Assembly (NCBI RefSeq): GCF_900112485.1
Contig: NZ_FOMG01000006.1
Coordinates: forward strand, 104,826-168,825
Length of the DNA stretch: 64,000 nt
Source of the DNA: Clostridium uliginosum
Lineage (GTDB): Bacteria > Bacillota > Clostridia > Clostridiales > Clostridiaceae
Direction of reading: 5' to 3'
A model generated the notes under the pieces. The model worked only from the letters and a program-made list of their open reading frames with translations. It made no database searches and was not told the DNA's origin. Made by a program: the position numbers and the translations under genes. This document shows positions 53,340 to 62,923 of this stretch, piece after piece. How positions within the stretch are numbered: the stretch's first letter is position 1; each line of letters opens with the position of its first letter.

Positions 53340-54275
53340 ATGAATGGATTAGCTATTTATTTAGAAGAATTATATAAAAGTTGTGAAATACCATTTGAAG
53401 TATATATAAATAACGATATTATATTTAAGACTAATTCGTTACTGCCTCAGAATAGTATAGTGGAAAATAGATTTTCTATTGATAATAAGATTTTTATCAT
53501 TCAAACTTATAATAAATTTAAAGATTCAATAAAAATTCTTAAGTTTTGTATTGAAAATAAATGTAAAGAATACTATAACACAAGAGAGAAAGTTATAATT
53601 TCATTATTAAAAAATGAATATGTGCCTAATGATACACTTGAACAAGTAATGTTTCCTACAAAAGACACATATTTAATAGTTATATATTTAAAAGAAAAAA
53701 TTTCTGAAACAATAGAAATTTTAAATGATATTTATTTAAATACAGATATTATTATATTAGAGTATAAGAGTTCAATTGTTTTAGTTGGTTTATTTGAAGA
53801 TATCGAGGAACATATATCTAGCATAACTGAGACAATATATATTAATATATATATAAAATGTTATGTGAGCTATTGTTTCATAAATAATTATAATTTTTTA
53901 AAGAGTTTATATGAGGATAGCATATATAAAATTAAGTTGGCTAAAAAGTATAACCTATCAAGTAGAGTATTTAATGAAAAAAGCCTTTTGTTTGAAAGCG
54001 TTATAGACAACTTAAGTGAAGAAAATAAACATGATATAGTATCAAAGTTTAATAATGGATTTAGTAAGCTAGATGAAGATACAGTTAATACAATTGAAAT
54101 ATTTTTTAATTGTGATTTGAACTTAAGTGAGGCAGCTAAAAAATTATTTGTACACAGAAATACTTTAATCTATAGATTAGATAAAATTAAAAAATATACG
54201 TCTTATGATATTAAAAAATTTAATGAAGCAATATTATTTAAAATAGCATTTTTTATATGGAAAGAAAAGAAATAA
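53340..54275 (+). CDS. PucR/CdaR-type helix-turn-helix regulator
   Basis: 311 aa. The N-terminal 230 residues are not recognised and contain no clear ligand motif. The C-terminal HTH_30 domain (about 255-308) reads VNTIEIFFNCDLNLSEAAKK, FVHRNTLIYRLDKIKKYT and EAILFKIAFFI, as in PucR, CdaR and similar regulators. It lies between the transporter ATPase and the LacI-type gene, so it may control carbohydrate genes nearby. AGGTGAAAGT precedes the ATG at 53340. Confidence 0.85.
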   Translation: MNGLAIYLEELYKSCEIPFEVYINNDIIFKTNSLLPQNSIVENRFSIDNKIFIIQTYNKFKDSIKILKFCIENKCKEYYNTREKVIISLLKNEYVPNDTLEQVMFPTKDTYLIVIYLKEKISETIEILNDIYLNTDIIILEYKSSIVLVGLFEDIEEHISSITETIYINIYIKCYVSYCFINNYNFLKSLYEDSIYKIKLAKKYNLSSRVFNEKSLLFESVIDNLSEENKHDIVSKFNNGFSKLDEDTVNTIEIFFNCDLNLSEAAKKLFVHRNTLIYRLDKIKKYTSYDIKKFNEAILFKIAFFIWKEKK

Positions 54276-54292
54276 AAGTTTTAAATAATATA

Positions 54293-54306
54293 GGAATCGA
54301 TACCGA
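54293..54306. promoter_or_regulatory. Candidate LacI-type operator 1
   Basis: GGAATCGATACCGA resembles the operator at 54388 in 12 of 14 positions, 95 bases upstream of it (about nine helical turns). Confidence 0.5.
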
Positions 54307-54370
54307 ATGATTATGTAATAATATGTAGAAAAAATAAAATCATTTATGGATATACTAAAAGAAAAGAGTG

Positions 54371-54403
54371 TATAATAGTATTATTACGGAAACGATACCG
54401 GTA
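54371..54403 (+). promoter_or_regulatory. malR promoter -10 and overlapping operator 2
   Basis: TATAAT at 54371-54376 is followed by TTACGGAAACGATACCGGTA (54384-54403), an imperfect palindrome typical of LacI-family operators. The operator covers the expected transcription start, implying autoregulation of the downstream regulator and control of malQ/glgP. Confidence 0.7.
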
Positions 54404-54442
54404 ATTTTCTAATTATTTAGAAAATATCATAGGAGGAATATT

Positions 54443-55471
54443 ATGAATATAGCAGATATTGCAAAACTTGCAGGGGTTGGAGTTAGTACAGTTTCTAGAG
54501 TAATTAATAACCATCCAGATGTTAAAGAAAGCACAAGAGAAAAAGTTAGGGAAATTATAAAAGAAAATAAATACATACCCAATAATAGTGCAAGAATATT
54601 AAAACAAAATAATACAAAAAATATAGGAGTTTTAGTAAAAGGAGTATTTAATCCATTCTTTTCACAGATGATAAATGTTATAGGTAGTATTATTGATAAA
54701 GCTGGATATACGATGATACTTCAGCAAAATGATTATAATTTTTATCAAGATGTTGAGAATCTTATAATATTTATAAAAGAAAAAAAATTACAAGGAGTTA
54801 TATGTTTAGGTGGCAACTTTATTGATATTAGTGATGATAGCTTTGAAGGAATAGATGCACCAATAGTTTTAACATCAGTTAATACTATTTCAAAAAAAAT
54901 AAAGAACAATTACTCATCTATAGGAATAGATAATGTTAAAGCTTCTTATGATGCAACTAAGTACTTGATTGATAAAGGACATAAAAATATAGCATTAATT
55001 CTAGGAGAAACTAATGATTTAGTAATTAGTTGGTGGAGATTAAATGGATACAAAAATGCTTTAGAAGAGAAAAAAATAAATATAAATGACAGCCTTATTT
55101 TAACAGGAGATTATTCATGCGAGGGAGCTTACAAAGAAACTGTAAAGTTATTAGAAGAAAGAAAAGATGTAACTGCAATTTTTGCACTTTCAGATCTTAT
55201 GGCAATTGGAGCAGCAAAAGCGGTAGCTGATAGTGGATTAAAAGTTGGTGAAGATATTTCAATTGTTGGATTTGATGGAATGGATGAAAGTAAATATTAT
55301 AATCCAGGAATTACTACAGTAAATCAACCTAAAAAATTAATGGCAGAAATGAGTATAAATTTACTATTATCATTAATTAATGGAAATGAAGAAAATAAAC
55401 ATATCTTGCTTGATACACAACTAATTGAAAGAGAATCTTGTAAAAGTTTAAGGCAGATTAAAGAGTTTTGA
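54443..55471 (+). CDS. malR: LacI-family regulator, MalR-like
   Basis: 342 aa. The N-terminal HTH (NIADIAKLAGVGVSTVSRVI, NNHPDVKESTREKVREII) and hinge (YIPNNSARILKQNNTKNIGV) are complete. The sugar-binding domain has the usual signature blocks (GHKNIALILGE, AIFALSDLMAIGAAKAV, GEDISIVGFDGMDESKYY, GITTVNQPKKLMAEM). It should sense a maltodextrin-type inducer, given malQ and glgP directly downstream. Two operator-like sites lie upstream. TAGGAGGAATATT precedes the ATG. Confidence 0.87.
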   Translation: MNIADIAKLAGVGVSTVSRVINNHPDVKESTREKVREIIKENKYIPNNSARILKQNNTKNIGVLVKGVFNPFFSQMINVIGSIIDKAGYTMILQQNDYNFYQDVENLIIFIKEKKLQGVICLGGNFIDISDDSFEGIDAPIVLTSVNTISKKIKNNYSSIGIDNVKASYDATKYLIDKGHKNIALILGETNDLVISWWRLNGYKNALEEKKININDSLILTGDYSCEGAYKETVKLLEERKDVTAIFALSDLMAIGAAKAVADSGLKVGEDISIVGFDGMDESKYYNPGITTVNQPKKLMAEMSINLLLSLINGNEENKHILLDTQLIERESCKSLRQIKEF

Positions 55472-55506
55472 TGATATAAAGTTAAAGTCTAAAAGGGGGA
55501 GAAATA

Positions 55507-56994
55507 ATGGAAAGAAATAGTGGTATTATTATGCATATTGCATCTTTGTCAGGAGATTATGGGATAGGGACATTTGGAAAAGAAGCTTATGAGTTTGCTG
55601 ACTTTTTAAAAAAAGCTGGACAAAGATATTGGCAAATACTACCTTTGGGGCCTACAAGTTATGGAGATTCGCCATATCAATCTTTTTCAGCATTTGCTGG
55701 CAATCCATACTTTATTGATTTTAAGTTATTAGAAGAAGAAGGTTTACTAAACAGAGAAGATTATTCAAAAACTAATTTTGGTAGTAATCCTGAAGATATA
55801 GATTATGGAATAATTTTTATAGAAAAAATGAAGATTTTAAGAAAGGCTTATGAAAATTTTAAGATTAATAAACCAGATGATTTGAAAAAATTTAAAGAAG
55901 AAGAAAATTTCTGGTTAGATGATTATTCTATGTATATGGCAATTAAAACAAAATTTAATTTGAAGAGTTGGCAAACTTGGGATATGGACATTAAACTTAG
56001 GAAAAAAGAAGTTCTAGAACAATATAGGATTGAACTTAAAGATGAAATTGAATATTGGAACTTCTTGCAATATAAGTTTTTTGAACAATGGAGTAGCTTA
56101 AAAAAGTATGCAAATGACTTAGGTGTAGATATTATAGGTGATATTCCTATATATGTATCAGGAGATAGTGCAGATGTGTGGGCTAATCCAAAAGCATTTT
56201 TGCTAGACACTGAAACTTTATTACCTATTAAGGTTTCAGGTTGTCCACCAGATAATTTTGCAGTAACTGGCCAACTTTGGGGAAATCCTATTTATAATTG
56301 GGACTATATTGATCAAACTAAGTACAAATGGTGGGTAGATAGAATGAGACAAAGTGCAAAGCTTTATGATGTGATAAGAATAGATCATTTTAGAGGATTT
56401 GAATCTTATTGGTCAATACCTTATGAAGATTTAACAGCAGAAAATGGTGAATGGGTAAAAGGACCTGGAATGAAGCTATTTAGTGCAATAAAAAAAGAAC
56501 TTGGAGATATTAAAATTATTGCTGAAGACTTAGGATTCTTAACAGATGAAGTAGTTGAATTTAGAAAAGCTTCAGGTTTTCCAGGGATGAGAGTATTACA
56601 ATTTGCTTTTTGCGGAGATTCTAAAAATCGAGATCTACCTCATAATTATGAAGAAGAATGTGTAGCTTATACGGGTACTCATGATAATAATACATTTAGA
56701 GGATGGTTCGAAAAAACTGGTAGTAAGAACGAAATTAAAAATTCTATTAAGTATCTTGGACTAAACAGAAAAGAAGGATATAATTGGGGATTCATACGAG
56801 GGGTTTGGAGTAGTAAATCCTATTTATCAATAGCACTAATGCAAGATTTTTTAAATTTAGGAAATGAAGCAAGGATTAATGTTCCATCTACTTTAGGGCA
56901 AAACTGGCGTTGGAGAGCTAAGAAAGATGTATTTACTGATAAATTAGCAAATAAAATGTATAAATTAACAAAAATGTATGGAAGGTGCGATTAA
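55507..56994 (+). CDS. malQ: 4-alpha-glucanotransferase (amylomaltase)
   Basis: 495 aa GH77. It begins RNSGIIMHIASLSGDYGIGT and contains QILPLGPTSYGDSPYQSFSA, DIIGDIPIYVSGDSADVWAN with the catalytic-region IRIDHFRGFESYWSIP, the acid/base region IIAEDLGFL and AYTGTHDNNTFRGW. It transfers glucan chains between maltodextrins, releasing glucose. It shares an operon with malR upstream and glgP downstream (1-base gap). GGGGGAGAAATA precedes the ATG. Confidence 0.96.
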   Translation: MERNSGIIMHIASLSGDYGIGTFGKEAYEFADFLKKAGQRYWQILPLGPTSYGDSPYQSFSAFAGNPYFIDFKLLEEEGLLNREDYSKTNFGSNPEDIDYGIIFIEKMKILRKAYENFKINKPDDLKKFKEEENFWLDDYSMYMAIKTKFNLKSWQTWDMDIKLRKKEVLEQYRIELKDEIEYWNFLQYKFFEQWSSLKKYANDLGVDIIGDIPIYVSGDSADVWANPKAFLLDTETLLPIKVSGCPPDNFAVTGQLWGNPIYNWDYIDQTKYKWWVDRMRQSAKLYDVIRIDHFRGFESYWSIPYEDLTAENGEWVKGPGMKLFSAIKKELGDIKIIAEDLGFLTDEVVEFRKASGFPGMRVLQFAFCGDSKNRDLPHNYEEECVAYTGTHDNNTFRGWFEKTGSKNEIKNSIKYLGLNRKEGYNWGFIRGVWSSKSYLSIALMQDFLNLGNEARINVPSTLGQNWRWRAKKDVFTDKLANKMYKLTKMYGRCD

Positions 56995-56995
56995 A

Positions 56996-59356
56996 ATGAA
57001 AAAAGAAGATATAAGAATTGGAGTTAATAGATATTTAAAAGTAAAGTATGGAGTAACATTAAAAGATGCTAAGGAATATGAAATATTTAATGCACTTTCC
57101 TTAACTGTATTAGAAGACATAATAGAGGATTGGAATAACACTAGTTGTACTTATAATGAAGGAAGATGTGCAAATTATTTTTCAGCAGAATATTTAATGG
57201 GCAGAGCTCTTGGTAATAATTTAATGAACTTAGGATTATATGACGAAGTTAAAGAAGTGTTGTCAGAATTAAATATAGATATAAACAAGATAGAAGAAAT
57301 AGAAGAAGATGCTGGACTTGGTAATGGTGGTCTTGGAAGACTTGCAGCATGCTTTATGGAATCGTCTGCAACTATAGATATGCCTTTAAATGGATATGGA
57401 ATTAGATATAATAATGGTTTGTTTAATCAAAATGTTGAAGAAGGATTTCAAACTGAATGCGAAGATAACTGGTTGAAATATGGAGATCCGTGGAGTATAA
57501 GAAAAGAAGCAGAAGCTCAAATAATTGAATTTGCAGATATGACAGTTAAAGCTATCCCTTATGACACTCCAATAATTGGATATGGAACTAAGAATATTAA
57601 TACATTAAGATTATGGAAATGTGAACCAATGAAAGAATTTGATTTTATATTATTTAACAACCAAAAGTATGATAAATCTGTAAGCTTAAAAAATAGAGCA
57701 GAAGATATTTCAAGAGTTTTATATCCTAATGATTCAAATAATGAAGGAAAATTGTTAAGATTACGTCAACAATATTTCTTAGTAAGTGCTTCATTAAAAG
57801 ATATTATAAGAAAACATAAAGCAAAAGTTGGAACCGATTTTCAAAATATTAGTGAAAACAATTTTGTTCAATTAAATGATACCCATCCAACATTGGCTAT
57901 ACCTGAATTTATTAGATTATTAGTTGATGAAGAAGGAGTTAGTTTTAAAGATGCATTAGAATCTGCAAAATCTTTCTTTGGATATACAAACCATACTATA
58001 TTAGCAGAAGCACTAGAAAAATGGAATGTTAACTTAATAAAAAAATTATTCCCTAGAGTATTAGAAATAATCAAAGATATTGATAAGGAATTAATTAAAG
58101 AATTAAAGAAGAAACATTATATTAGAGAAAAAATTAAAGAATTTAGAATTATAGCTGATAGACAAGTAAGAATGGCTAACTTAGCTATATTTGTATCAAA
58201 GGCAGTAAATGGAGTTGCTAAGTTACACACAGATATATTAAAAGATAAGGAATTAAATAATTGGTATAAATTATATCCAGAAAAGTTCCAAAATAAAACA
58301 AATGGTATTACACCAAGAAGATGGCTTAGACTTTGCAATACTGAATTATCAGCATTTATTACTGATTTATTAGGAAATGAAGACTGGGTTAAACATTTAG
58401 AATTACTTAAAGGTTTAAAGAAGTTTGAGAATGATGATGTAGTATTAGAAAAACTTATGCAAATTAAGCATGAAAAGAAAGTTCAGCTAGCAGATTACAT
58501 CAAACAAGAAGAAGGAATTGAAATAGATCCCAATTCATTTTTTGATATTCAAATAAAGAGATTACATGAATATAAGAGACAATTATTAAATGCTTTATAT
58601 ATTTTAGATTTATATTATAGAATAAAGGAAGATCCAACTTTAGATATACCAAAGACTACATTTATCTTTGGAGCTAAAGCATTCCCTGGATATAGAAGAG
58701 CTAAAGCAATTGTTAAATTTATAACTCAAATAGCTGACCTTATTGATAATGATAAAGATGTTGCTGGAAAAATAAAAGTTGTATTTGTACACAACTATAG
58801 AGTATCTTATGCACAAAAACTATTTCCAGGTTCAGATTTATCTAAACAAATTTCCACTGCAGGAAAAGAAGCGTCAGGAACAGGTAACATGAAGTTCATG
58901 TTAAATGCTACTCCTACATTTGGAACTTTAGATGGAGCCAATGTAGAAATTGTTCAAGAAAGTGGAGAAGAAAATAACTTTATATTTGGATTAAAAGTTG
59001 AAGATATAGAGAAAATCAAAGATACTTACGATTCTAAGAAGTACTATGAAGAAAATCCAAGCATTAAGAGAGTATTAGATACATTAATTGATGGTACATT
59101 CGATGATGGCGAAAGTGGGGACTTTGAAGATCTTTACAATTCATTATTAGAAGAAGGAGATCAGTACTATTTACTTGCAGATTTTGATTTGTTTAAGCAA
59201 GAAGAGGAAAAAGTATTTGCTACTTACAAGGATAAAAGGAACTGGGCTAAGAAGTGTTTTGCCAATCTCTATAATGCAGGAACATTCTCAAGTGACAGAA
59301 CAATACAACAATATTGCGATGAAATTTGGAACATTAAAAAGACTCCTATAAAATAA
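56996..59356 (+). CDS. glgP: Glycogen/maltodextrin phosphorylase
   Basis: 786 aa GT35 enzyme that releases glucose 1-phosphate from alpha-1,4-glucans. Blocks include YFSAEYLMGRALGNNLMNLG, DAGLGNGGLGRLAACFMES, QLNDTHPTLAIPEFIRLL, NGITPRRWL, QIKRLHEYKRQLLNALYI and STAGKEASGTGNMKFMLN, where the lysine after GNM binds pyridoxal phosphate. The start is ATG 56996 after GGAAGGTGCGATTAAA, two bases after malQ. With malQ it completes an intracellular maltodextrin route. Confidence 0.96.
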   Translation: MKKEDIRIGVNRYLKVKYGVTLKDAKEYEIFNALSLTVLEDIIEDWNNTSCTYNEGRCANYFSAEYLMGRALGNNLMNLGLYDEVKEVLSELNIDINKIEEIEEDAGLGNGGLGRLAACFMESSATIDMPLNGYGIRYNNGLFNQNVEEGFQTECEDNWLKYGDPWSIRKEAEAQIIEFADMTVKAIPYDTPIIGYGTKNINTLRLWKCEPMKEFDFILFNNQKYDKSVSLKNRAEDISRVLYPNDSNNEGKLLRLRQQYFLVSASLKDIIRKHKAKVGTDFQNISENNFVQLNDTHPTLAIPEFIRLLVDEEGVSFKDALESAKSFFGYTNHTILAEALEKWNVNLIKKLFPRVLEIIKDIDKELIKELKKKHYIREKIKEFRIIADRQVRMANLAIFVSKAVNGVAKLHTDILKDKELNNWYKLYPEKFQNKTNGITPRRWLRLCNTELSAFITDLLGNEDWVKHLELLKGLKKFENDDVVLEKLMQIKHEKKVQLADYIKQEEGIEIDPNSFFDIQIKRLHEYKRQLLNALYILDLYYRIKEDPTLDIPKTTFIFGAKAFPGYRRAKAIVKFITQIADLIDNDKDVAGKIKVVFVHNYRVSYAQKLFPGSDLSKQISTAGKEASGTGNMKFMLNATPTFGTLDGANVEIVQESGEENNFIFGLKVEDIEKIKDTYDSKKYYEENPSIKRVLDTLIDGTFDDGESGDFEDLYNSLLEEGDQYYLLADFDLFKQEEEKVFATYKDKRNWAKKCFANLYNAGTFSSDRTIQQYCDEIWNIKKTPIK

Positions 59357-59368
59357 ATAATATAAATG

Positions 59369-59400
59369 AGTCGCCTCAAAATAATTTGAGGCGACTTTTC
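59369..59400 (+). terminator. Terminator of the malR-malQ-glgP operon
   Basis: AGTCGCCTCAAA (59369-59380) pairs perfectly with TTTGAGGCGACT (59385-59396) around ATAA and is followed by TTTT. Confidence 0.92.
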
Positions 59401-59435
59401 TATGTAATTAATAGTTTAGTAGTAATTATTAATTT

Positions 59436-60299
59436 TTATTGCTTATTAAATATAGCAGTGCACCATTCATTAGTTTGTATTTTTTCTTCTAGAGTATATC
59501 CTTTAGATTCAACTATTTCTTTAACAGAATTAAAACTCCATTCAACTAAGCCAGAAACTAATAGTTTACCGTTACTTTTGATATGATCATTAATATAATC
59601 CATAAACATTTCAGTTTCTTCTCCACCTATATTTATATATATCCAATCAAATTTACCATCAATAGTAAAGTCATTATTTAATGCATCCCCAACAAAAACT
59701 TCAATATTATTAATATTATTCAAAGAAGAATTAAATGTAATTTCATCTCTTACATCTCTAATATCAAGTGCACATACCCTTTTAGCATATTTAATGCTTG
59801 TAGCTAATGATAAAATTCCAGAACCAGTACCTATATCTAAAACGTCTAGATCAGTAAAGTCTTTTGATAAAATATATCTTAATATATCTTGTGTGGTTTC
59901 ATGAATACCAGTTCCAAACGCTCCTTGAGAGATGAAATTTATTTTTTGCTTGTTAGGAAAATCTTCTTCAGGGGAAGCTAATACCCAAGTATCATCTATA
60001 TGTATAGCAGGAAAGTTTGTTTCTTCATAATCATAATTTTCTTCAACCATGTTAATTGGATCAAAACCTATAATAGAATTAATTAAGCTCTCAAATGAAG
60101 AAAGTTCATACTTTTCTCCATCAAATACTACTTTTAAATCAATAATAACATCTTCTTTTTCTATGTAACCATAACCAAATTCGTTAGTAGTTATTTCTAA
60201 TGGACTTTCATAAAATACATTAAAAATATCATTAAATTGTAATTTCTCTATGGTATTATCAATGTTTTGAAATGGCATTTTATAAGTAAAAATAAACAT
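59436..60299 (-). CDS. PrmA-like SAM-dependent methyltransferase
   Basis: 287 aa. The N-terminal about 100 residues are not recognised. The C-terminal part is a Rossmann methyltransferase: FISQGAFGTGIHETTQDILR, then VLDIGTGSGILSLATSIKY, CALDIRDVRDE and WIYINIGGEETEMF. The FGTG-H-T motif before motif I is characteristic of ribosomal protein L11 methyltransferase PrmA, but the overall match is loose and a second PrmA may exist elsewhere, so the substrate is open. A single minus-strand gene with AAGGAGAATTTATT upstream. Confidence 0.78.
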   Translation of the reverse strand: MFIFTYKMPFQNIDNTIEKLQFNDIFNVFYESPLEITTNEFGYGYIEKEDVIIDLKVVFDGEKYELSSFESLINSIIGFDPINMVEENYDYEETNFPAIHIDDTWVLASPEEDFPNKQKINFISQGAFGTGIHETTQDILRYILSKDFTDLDVLDIGTGSGILSLATSIKYAKRVCALDIRDVRDEITFNSSLNNINNIEVFVGDALNNDFTIDGKFDWIYINIGGEETEMFMDYINDHIKSNGKLLVSGLVEWSFNSVKEIVESKGYTLEEKIQTNEWCTAIFNKQ

Positions 60300-60332
60300 A
60301 AATAAATTCTCCTTTAAATATATAATATATAG

Positions 60333-60549
60333 TCTGTTTTAAAACCGTGTTAAAATTGTTACATATTGTTCAGTGTGCTAAAGAATTGGACTTAAGAACA
60401 TCTAAATGAGTATAGTCCCATTCCAGCTTGTTCCAAAAACAAGTTTTGGACTAGCAATTAATGTGACAATACTCATTAAGAGTTCTAAAAGTCGAATTCT
60501 AATGCACGCTTCACAAAAATGTAACAATATCAACACTATAAAAATAGAA
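60333..60549. repeat. Family B MITE-like hairpin element (about 217 bp), inverted relative to 6279
   Basis: GTTTTAAAACCGTGTTAAAA and TTGTTACATATTGTTCAGTG form the left arm; AAAATGTAACAATATCAACA and CTATAAAAATAG the right. The interior (AGTATAGTCCCATTCCAGCT) is the reverse complement of the element at 6279. The rest of the 459-base gap up to 60758 shows only a possible TATAAT near 60716. Confidence 0.82.
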
Positions 60550-60758
60550 CGAATGTATAAATTAATTTATTATTTATAAGTAACTTTTTTAGTTAATACG
60601 TTAACTACTTAATACATAAAGTACAATATAAAGTTTAACACTAAAAAATAGCTCATACAATATTGAATATTCCTAATATTATATGTAGCATAACTTCTAA
60701 ATACATTAGCTTATGATATAATAAAAGAGAGTTAAAAACAAGGAAGGAGATTCTTTTT

Positions 60759-61718
60759 ATGAAACAAATAGTGGTACTTGATGGAAAAACTTTAGGGGAT
60801 GTAGATTACTCTAAGTTAAATGAATTTGGAGAAGTTACATACTATGATTTAACTGTAAAAGAAGAAGTAGCAAACAGAATAAAAGATGCTAACATTATAC
60901 TTACGAATAAAGTAGTGGTAAATGAAGAAAACTTAAAAGATGCAAAAAACTTAGAACTTATATGTGAAATGGCAACTGGTTTTAATAATATAGATACTAA
61001 TTATGCAAAAAGCAGAGGAATTGCAGTAACTAATGTAGCAGGATATTCTACAAATACAGTAGCACAACATACTTTTGCTACATTATTGCACTTATACGAT
61101 AAAATTGGTTATTTTGATAATTATATAAAGTCAGGAGACTATTCAAGATCAGATATATTTACTAATTTAGATGAAACATACAAAGATATAGATGGGAAAG
61201 TATGGGGAATAGTTGGTTTAGGAGCAATAGGAAGAAGAGTAGCTAAAATTGCAGAAGCTTTTGGTGCAAAAGTTATTTACTATTCAACATCAGGGAAAAA
61301 TTCAACTTTGGATTATGAGAGAGTATCATTTGAAGAATTATTAGATAAATCTGATATAATTTCAATTCATGCACCTTTAAATGATAATACTAAAGCATTA
61401 ATGAATTATGATGCATTTAGTAAAATGAAGGACGATGCTATAGTAATTAATATGGGAAGGGGTCCTATAATTGTAGATCAAGATTTAGCTAGAGCAATAG
61501 ATGAGAACATTATAGGCGGAGCAACATTAGATGTTTTTGAAGTTGAACCAATACCTGAAAACAATCCTCTATTAAGCATTAAAAACAAAGATAAGATAGT
61601 GTTAACTCCACATATAGCATGGGCAAGTGAAGAAGCTAGAGATAGATTATTTGATAATCTAATAGAAAATATTAAAGCATATAATAAAGGTGAAAAAAGA
61701 AATAGAGTTGATATTTAA
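60759..61718 (+). CDS. D-2-hydroxyacid dehydrogenase
   Basis: 319 aa NAD-dependent 2-hydroxyacid dehydrogenase. The NAD site is GIVGLGAIGRRVAKIAEAFG, with conserved NMGRGPIIVD (Arg), LDVFEVEPIP (Glu) and HIAWASEEARDR (catalytic His). The substrate is not determined by sequence; related clostridial proteins are annotated as glycerate, hydroxypyruvate or branched-chain 2-keto acid reductases. AAGGAAGGAGATTC precedes the ATG. It is monocistronic, with a terminator 40 bases downstream. Confidence 0.93.
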   Translation: MKQIVVLDGKTLGDVDYSKLNEFGEVTYYDLTVKEEVANRIKDANIILTNKVVVNEENLKDAKNLELICEMATGFNNIDTNYAKSRGIAVTNVAGYSTNTVAQHTFATLLHLYDKIGYFDNYIKSGDYSRSDIFTNLDETYKDIDGKVWGIVGLGAIGRRVAKIAEAFGAKVIYYSTSGKNSTLDYERVSFEELLDKSDIISIHAPLNDNTKALMNYDAFSKMKDDAIVINMGRGPIIVDQDLARAIDENIIGGATLDVFEVEPIPENNPLLSIKNKDKIVLTPHIAWASEEARDRLFDNLIENIKAYNKGEKRNRVDI

Positions 61719-61758
61719 TTAGTATATATAAGTTCTAATAAATAATATTCATTGTATT

Positions 61759-61780
61759 AAAACTTCGTTGAAGTTTTTTC
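61759..61780 (+). terminator. Terminator of the 2-hydroxyacid dehydrogenase gene
   Basis: AAAACTTC (61759-61766) and GAAGTTTT (61770-61777) form a short stem with a GTT loop and flow into T residues. Confidence 0.75.
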
Positions 61781-61851
61781 ACTAATTGATCATTTAGTAT
61801 TGAATATTGTTAACTGAAACATATATACATGATTTATATAGCAGAATATAT

Positions 61852-62055
61852 TTAAAAATAGAGTTGATATTGTAGTATAAGGGCGAACTGGCATTGGAAT
61901 TTGCTTTTTAGAACTATTAATAAATATTTGTACAATTAATTGCTAGTCACAATCTTTGATTGGGAGCATGCATTAATTGTACAAATATTTATTTTAGAGT
62001 TCTTAAAGTAAATTCCCTTGTCCATGAGCTTTATACTACAATATTAACTCTTAAA
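61852..62055. repeat. Family B-related hairpin element (about 204 bp)
   Basis: AAGAGTTGATATTGTAGTATAAG-type arms: TAGAGTTGATATTGTAGTAT on the left and ATACTACAATATTAACTCT on the right. The centre GTCCATGAGCTT is shared with the 44480 element, and a long internal stem (AATAAATATTTGTACAATTA) adds length. It ends 4 bases from the convergent HAD gene. Confidence 0.8.
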
Positions 62056-62059
62056 GATA

Positions 62060-62851
62060 TTATGCTAGTATTACATGCTCCATTATTGCACCTAATACTC
62101 CGTAATCTTCATTACTTTCTGCTATGTATTTTGCATGTTGTTTCATATCTTCTGGCGCATTTTTCATTACAAAACTGTGTTCAGCTTGATTTAGCATTTC
62201 TATATCATTATAGTAATCGCCGAATGCCATAACTTCATCTTTAGCTATATCTAAAGTATCCATTATTTTCTTTAAAGCAGTACCTTTATTAACGGTTTTA
62301 TTCATTATATCTAACCATAATGGACCAGCAACAACTACATTAAGCTTGTCCTCAAACAAAGGTTCAAGGATTGTATTCGAATTTTTCGCAGATGTTTCTA
62401 AATCACAAATAGTAACTTTAATTATATCATCATTAACTTTAGTTAAATCATCAACTACTTCATAATTAACATAATATTTTTTAATTTCTTCTAAATATTC
62501 ATCAGAACAGTTTTCTATATAAGCACATTCAACACCACATAATACAACAGTAGTATTATCTATAGTTTTTGCTTTTTTTAGTATATCTTGTACAATATCT
62601 TTAGACATAACATCTTTAAATATTAATTCATTATTGTGAAATACTAAAGCACCGTTATCAGTTATGTATGATAAGTATTTAGCCATAGGACCAAAATTTG
62701 TTTGTAATGTAGCATAAGGTCTTCCACTAGCTATAACCAATTTAACATCTTTTTCTCTTATTAAGTTTAAAACTTCTGTAAAACTTTCAGGTAAATTACT
62801 ATTTTCATCTAATAAAGTTCCATCCATATCTGTTGTAATTAATTTAATCAT
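62060..62851 (-). CDS. Cof-type HAD-IIB family phosphatase
   Basis: 263 aa. Motif I is ITTDMDGTLLDE, motif II VIASGRPYATLQ, the cap region follows, and motifs III/IV are KGTALKKIMDTLDIAKDEVM and AFGDYYNDIEMLNQA. Cof-type enzymes dephosphorylate sugar phosphates, nucleotides or cofactors; the exact substrate cannot be told. AAGGAGGATTTTATG marks the minus-strand start. It is convergent with the 2-hydroxyacid dehydrogenase. Confidence 0.93.
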   Translation of the reverse strand: MIKLITTDMDGTLLDENSNLPESFTEVLNLIREKDVKLVIASGRPYATLQTNFGPMAKYLSYITDNGALVFHNNELIFKDVMSKDIVQDILKKAKTIDNTTVVLCGVECAYIENCSDEYLEEIKKYYVNYEVVDDLTKVNDDIIKVTICDLETSAKNSNTILEPLFEDKLNVVVAGPLWLDIMNKTVNKGTALKKIMDTLDIAKDEVMAFGDYYNDIEMLNQAEHSFVMKNAPEDMKQHAKYIAESNEDYGVLGAIMEHVILA

Positions 62852-62885
62852 AAAATCCTCCTTAAGTGTATAACATATAAGCTAT

Positions 62886-62923
62886 TTAGGCACATTGGTC
62901 TATTATTTTTTTGAATGCGCCCT
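62886..62923. repeat. Family A minimal remnant
   Basis: TTAGGCACATTGGTCTATTA followed by TTTTTTTGAATGCGCCCTA, nearly only the two ends. A weaker remnant lies at 63088-63148 (GACTAGCATAATAAATTGTT with TTTTTTGAATATGTCTAA). Nothing else is seen in 62852-63174. Confidence 0.55.
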
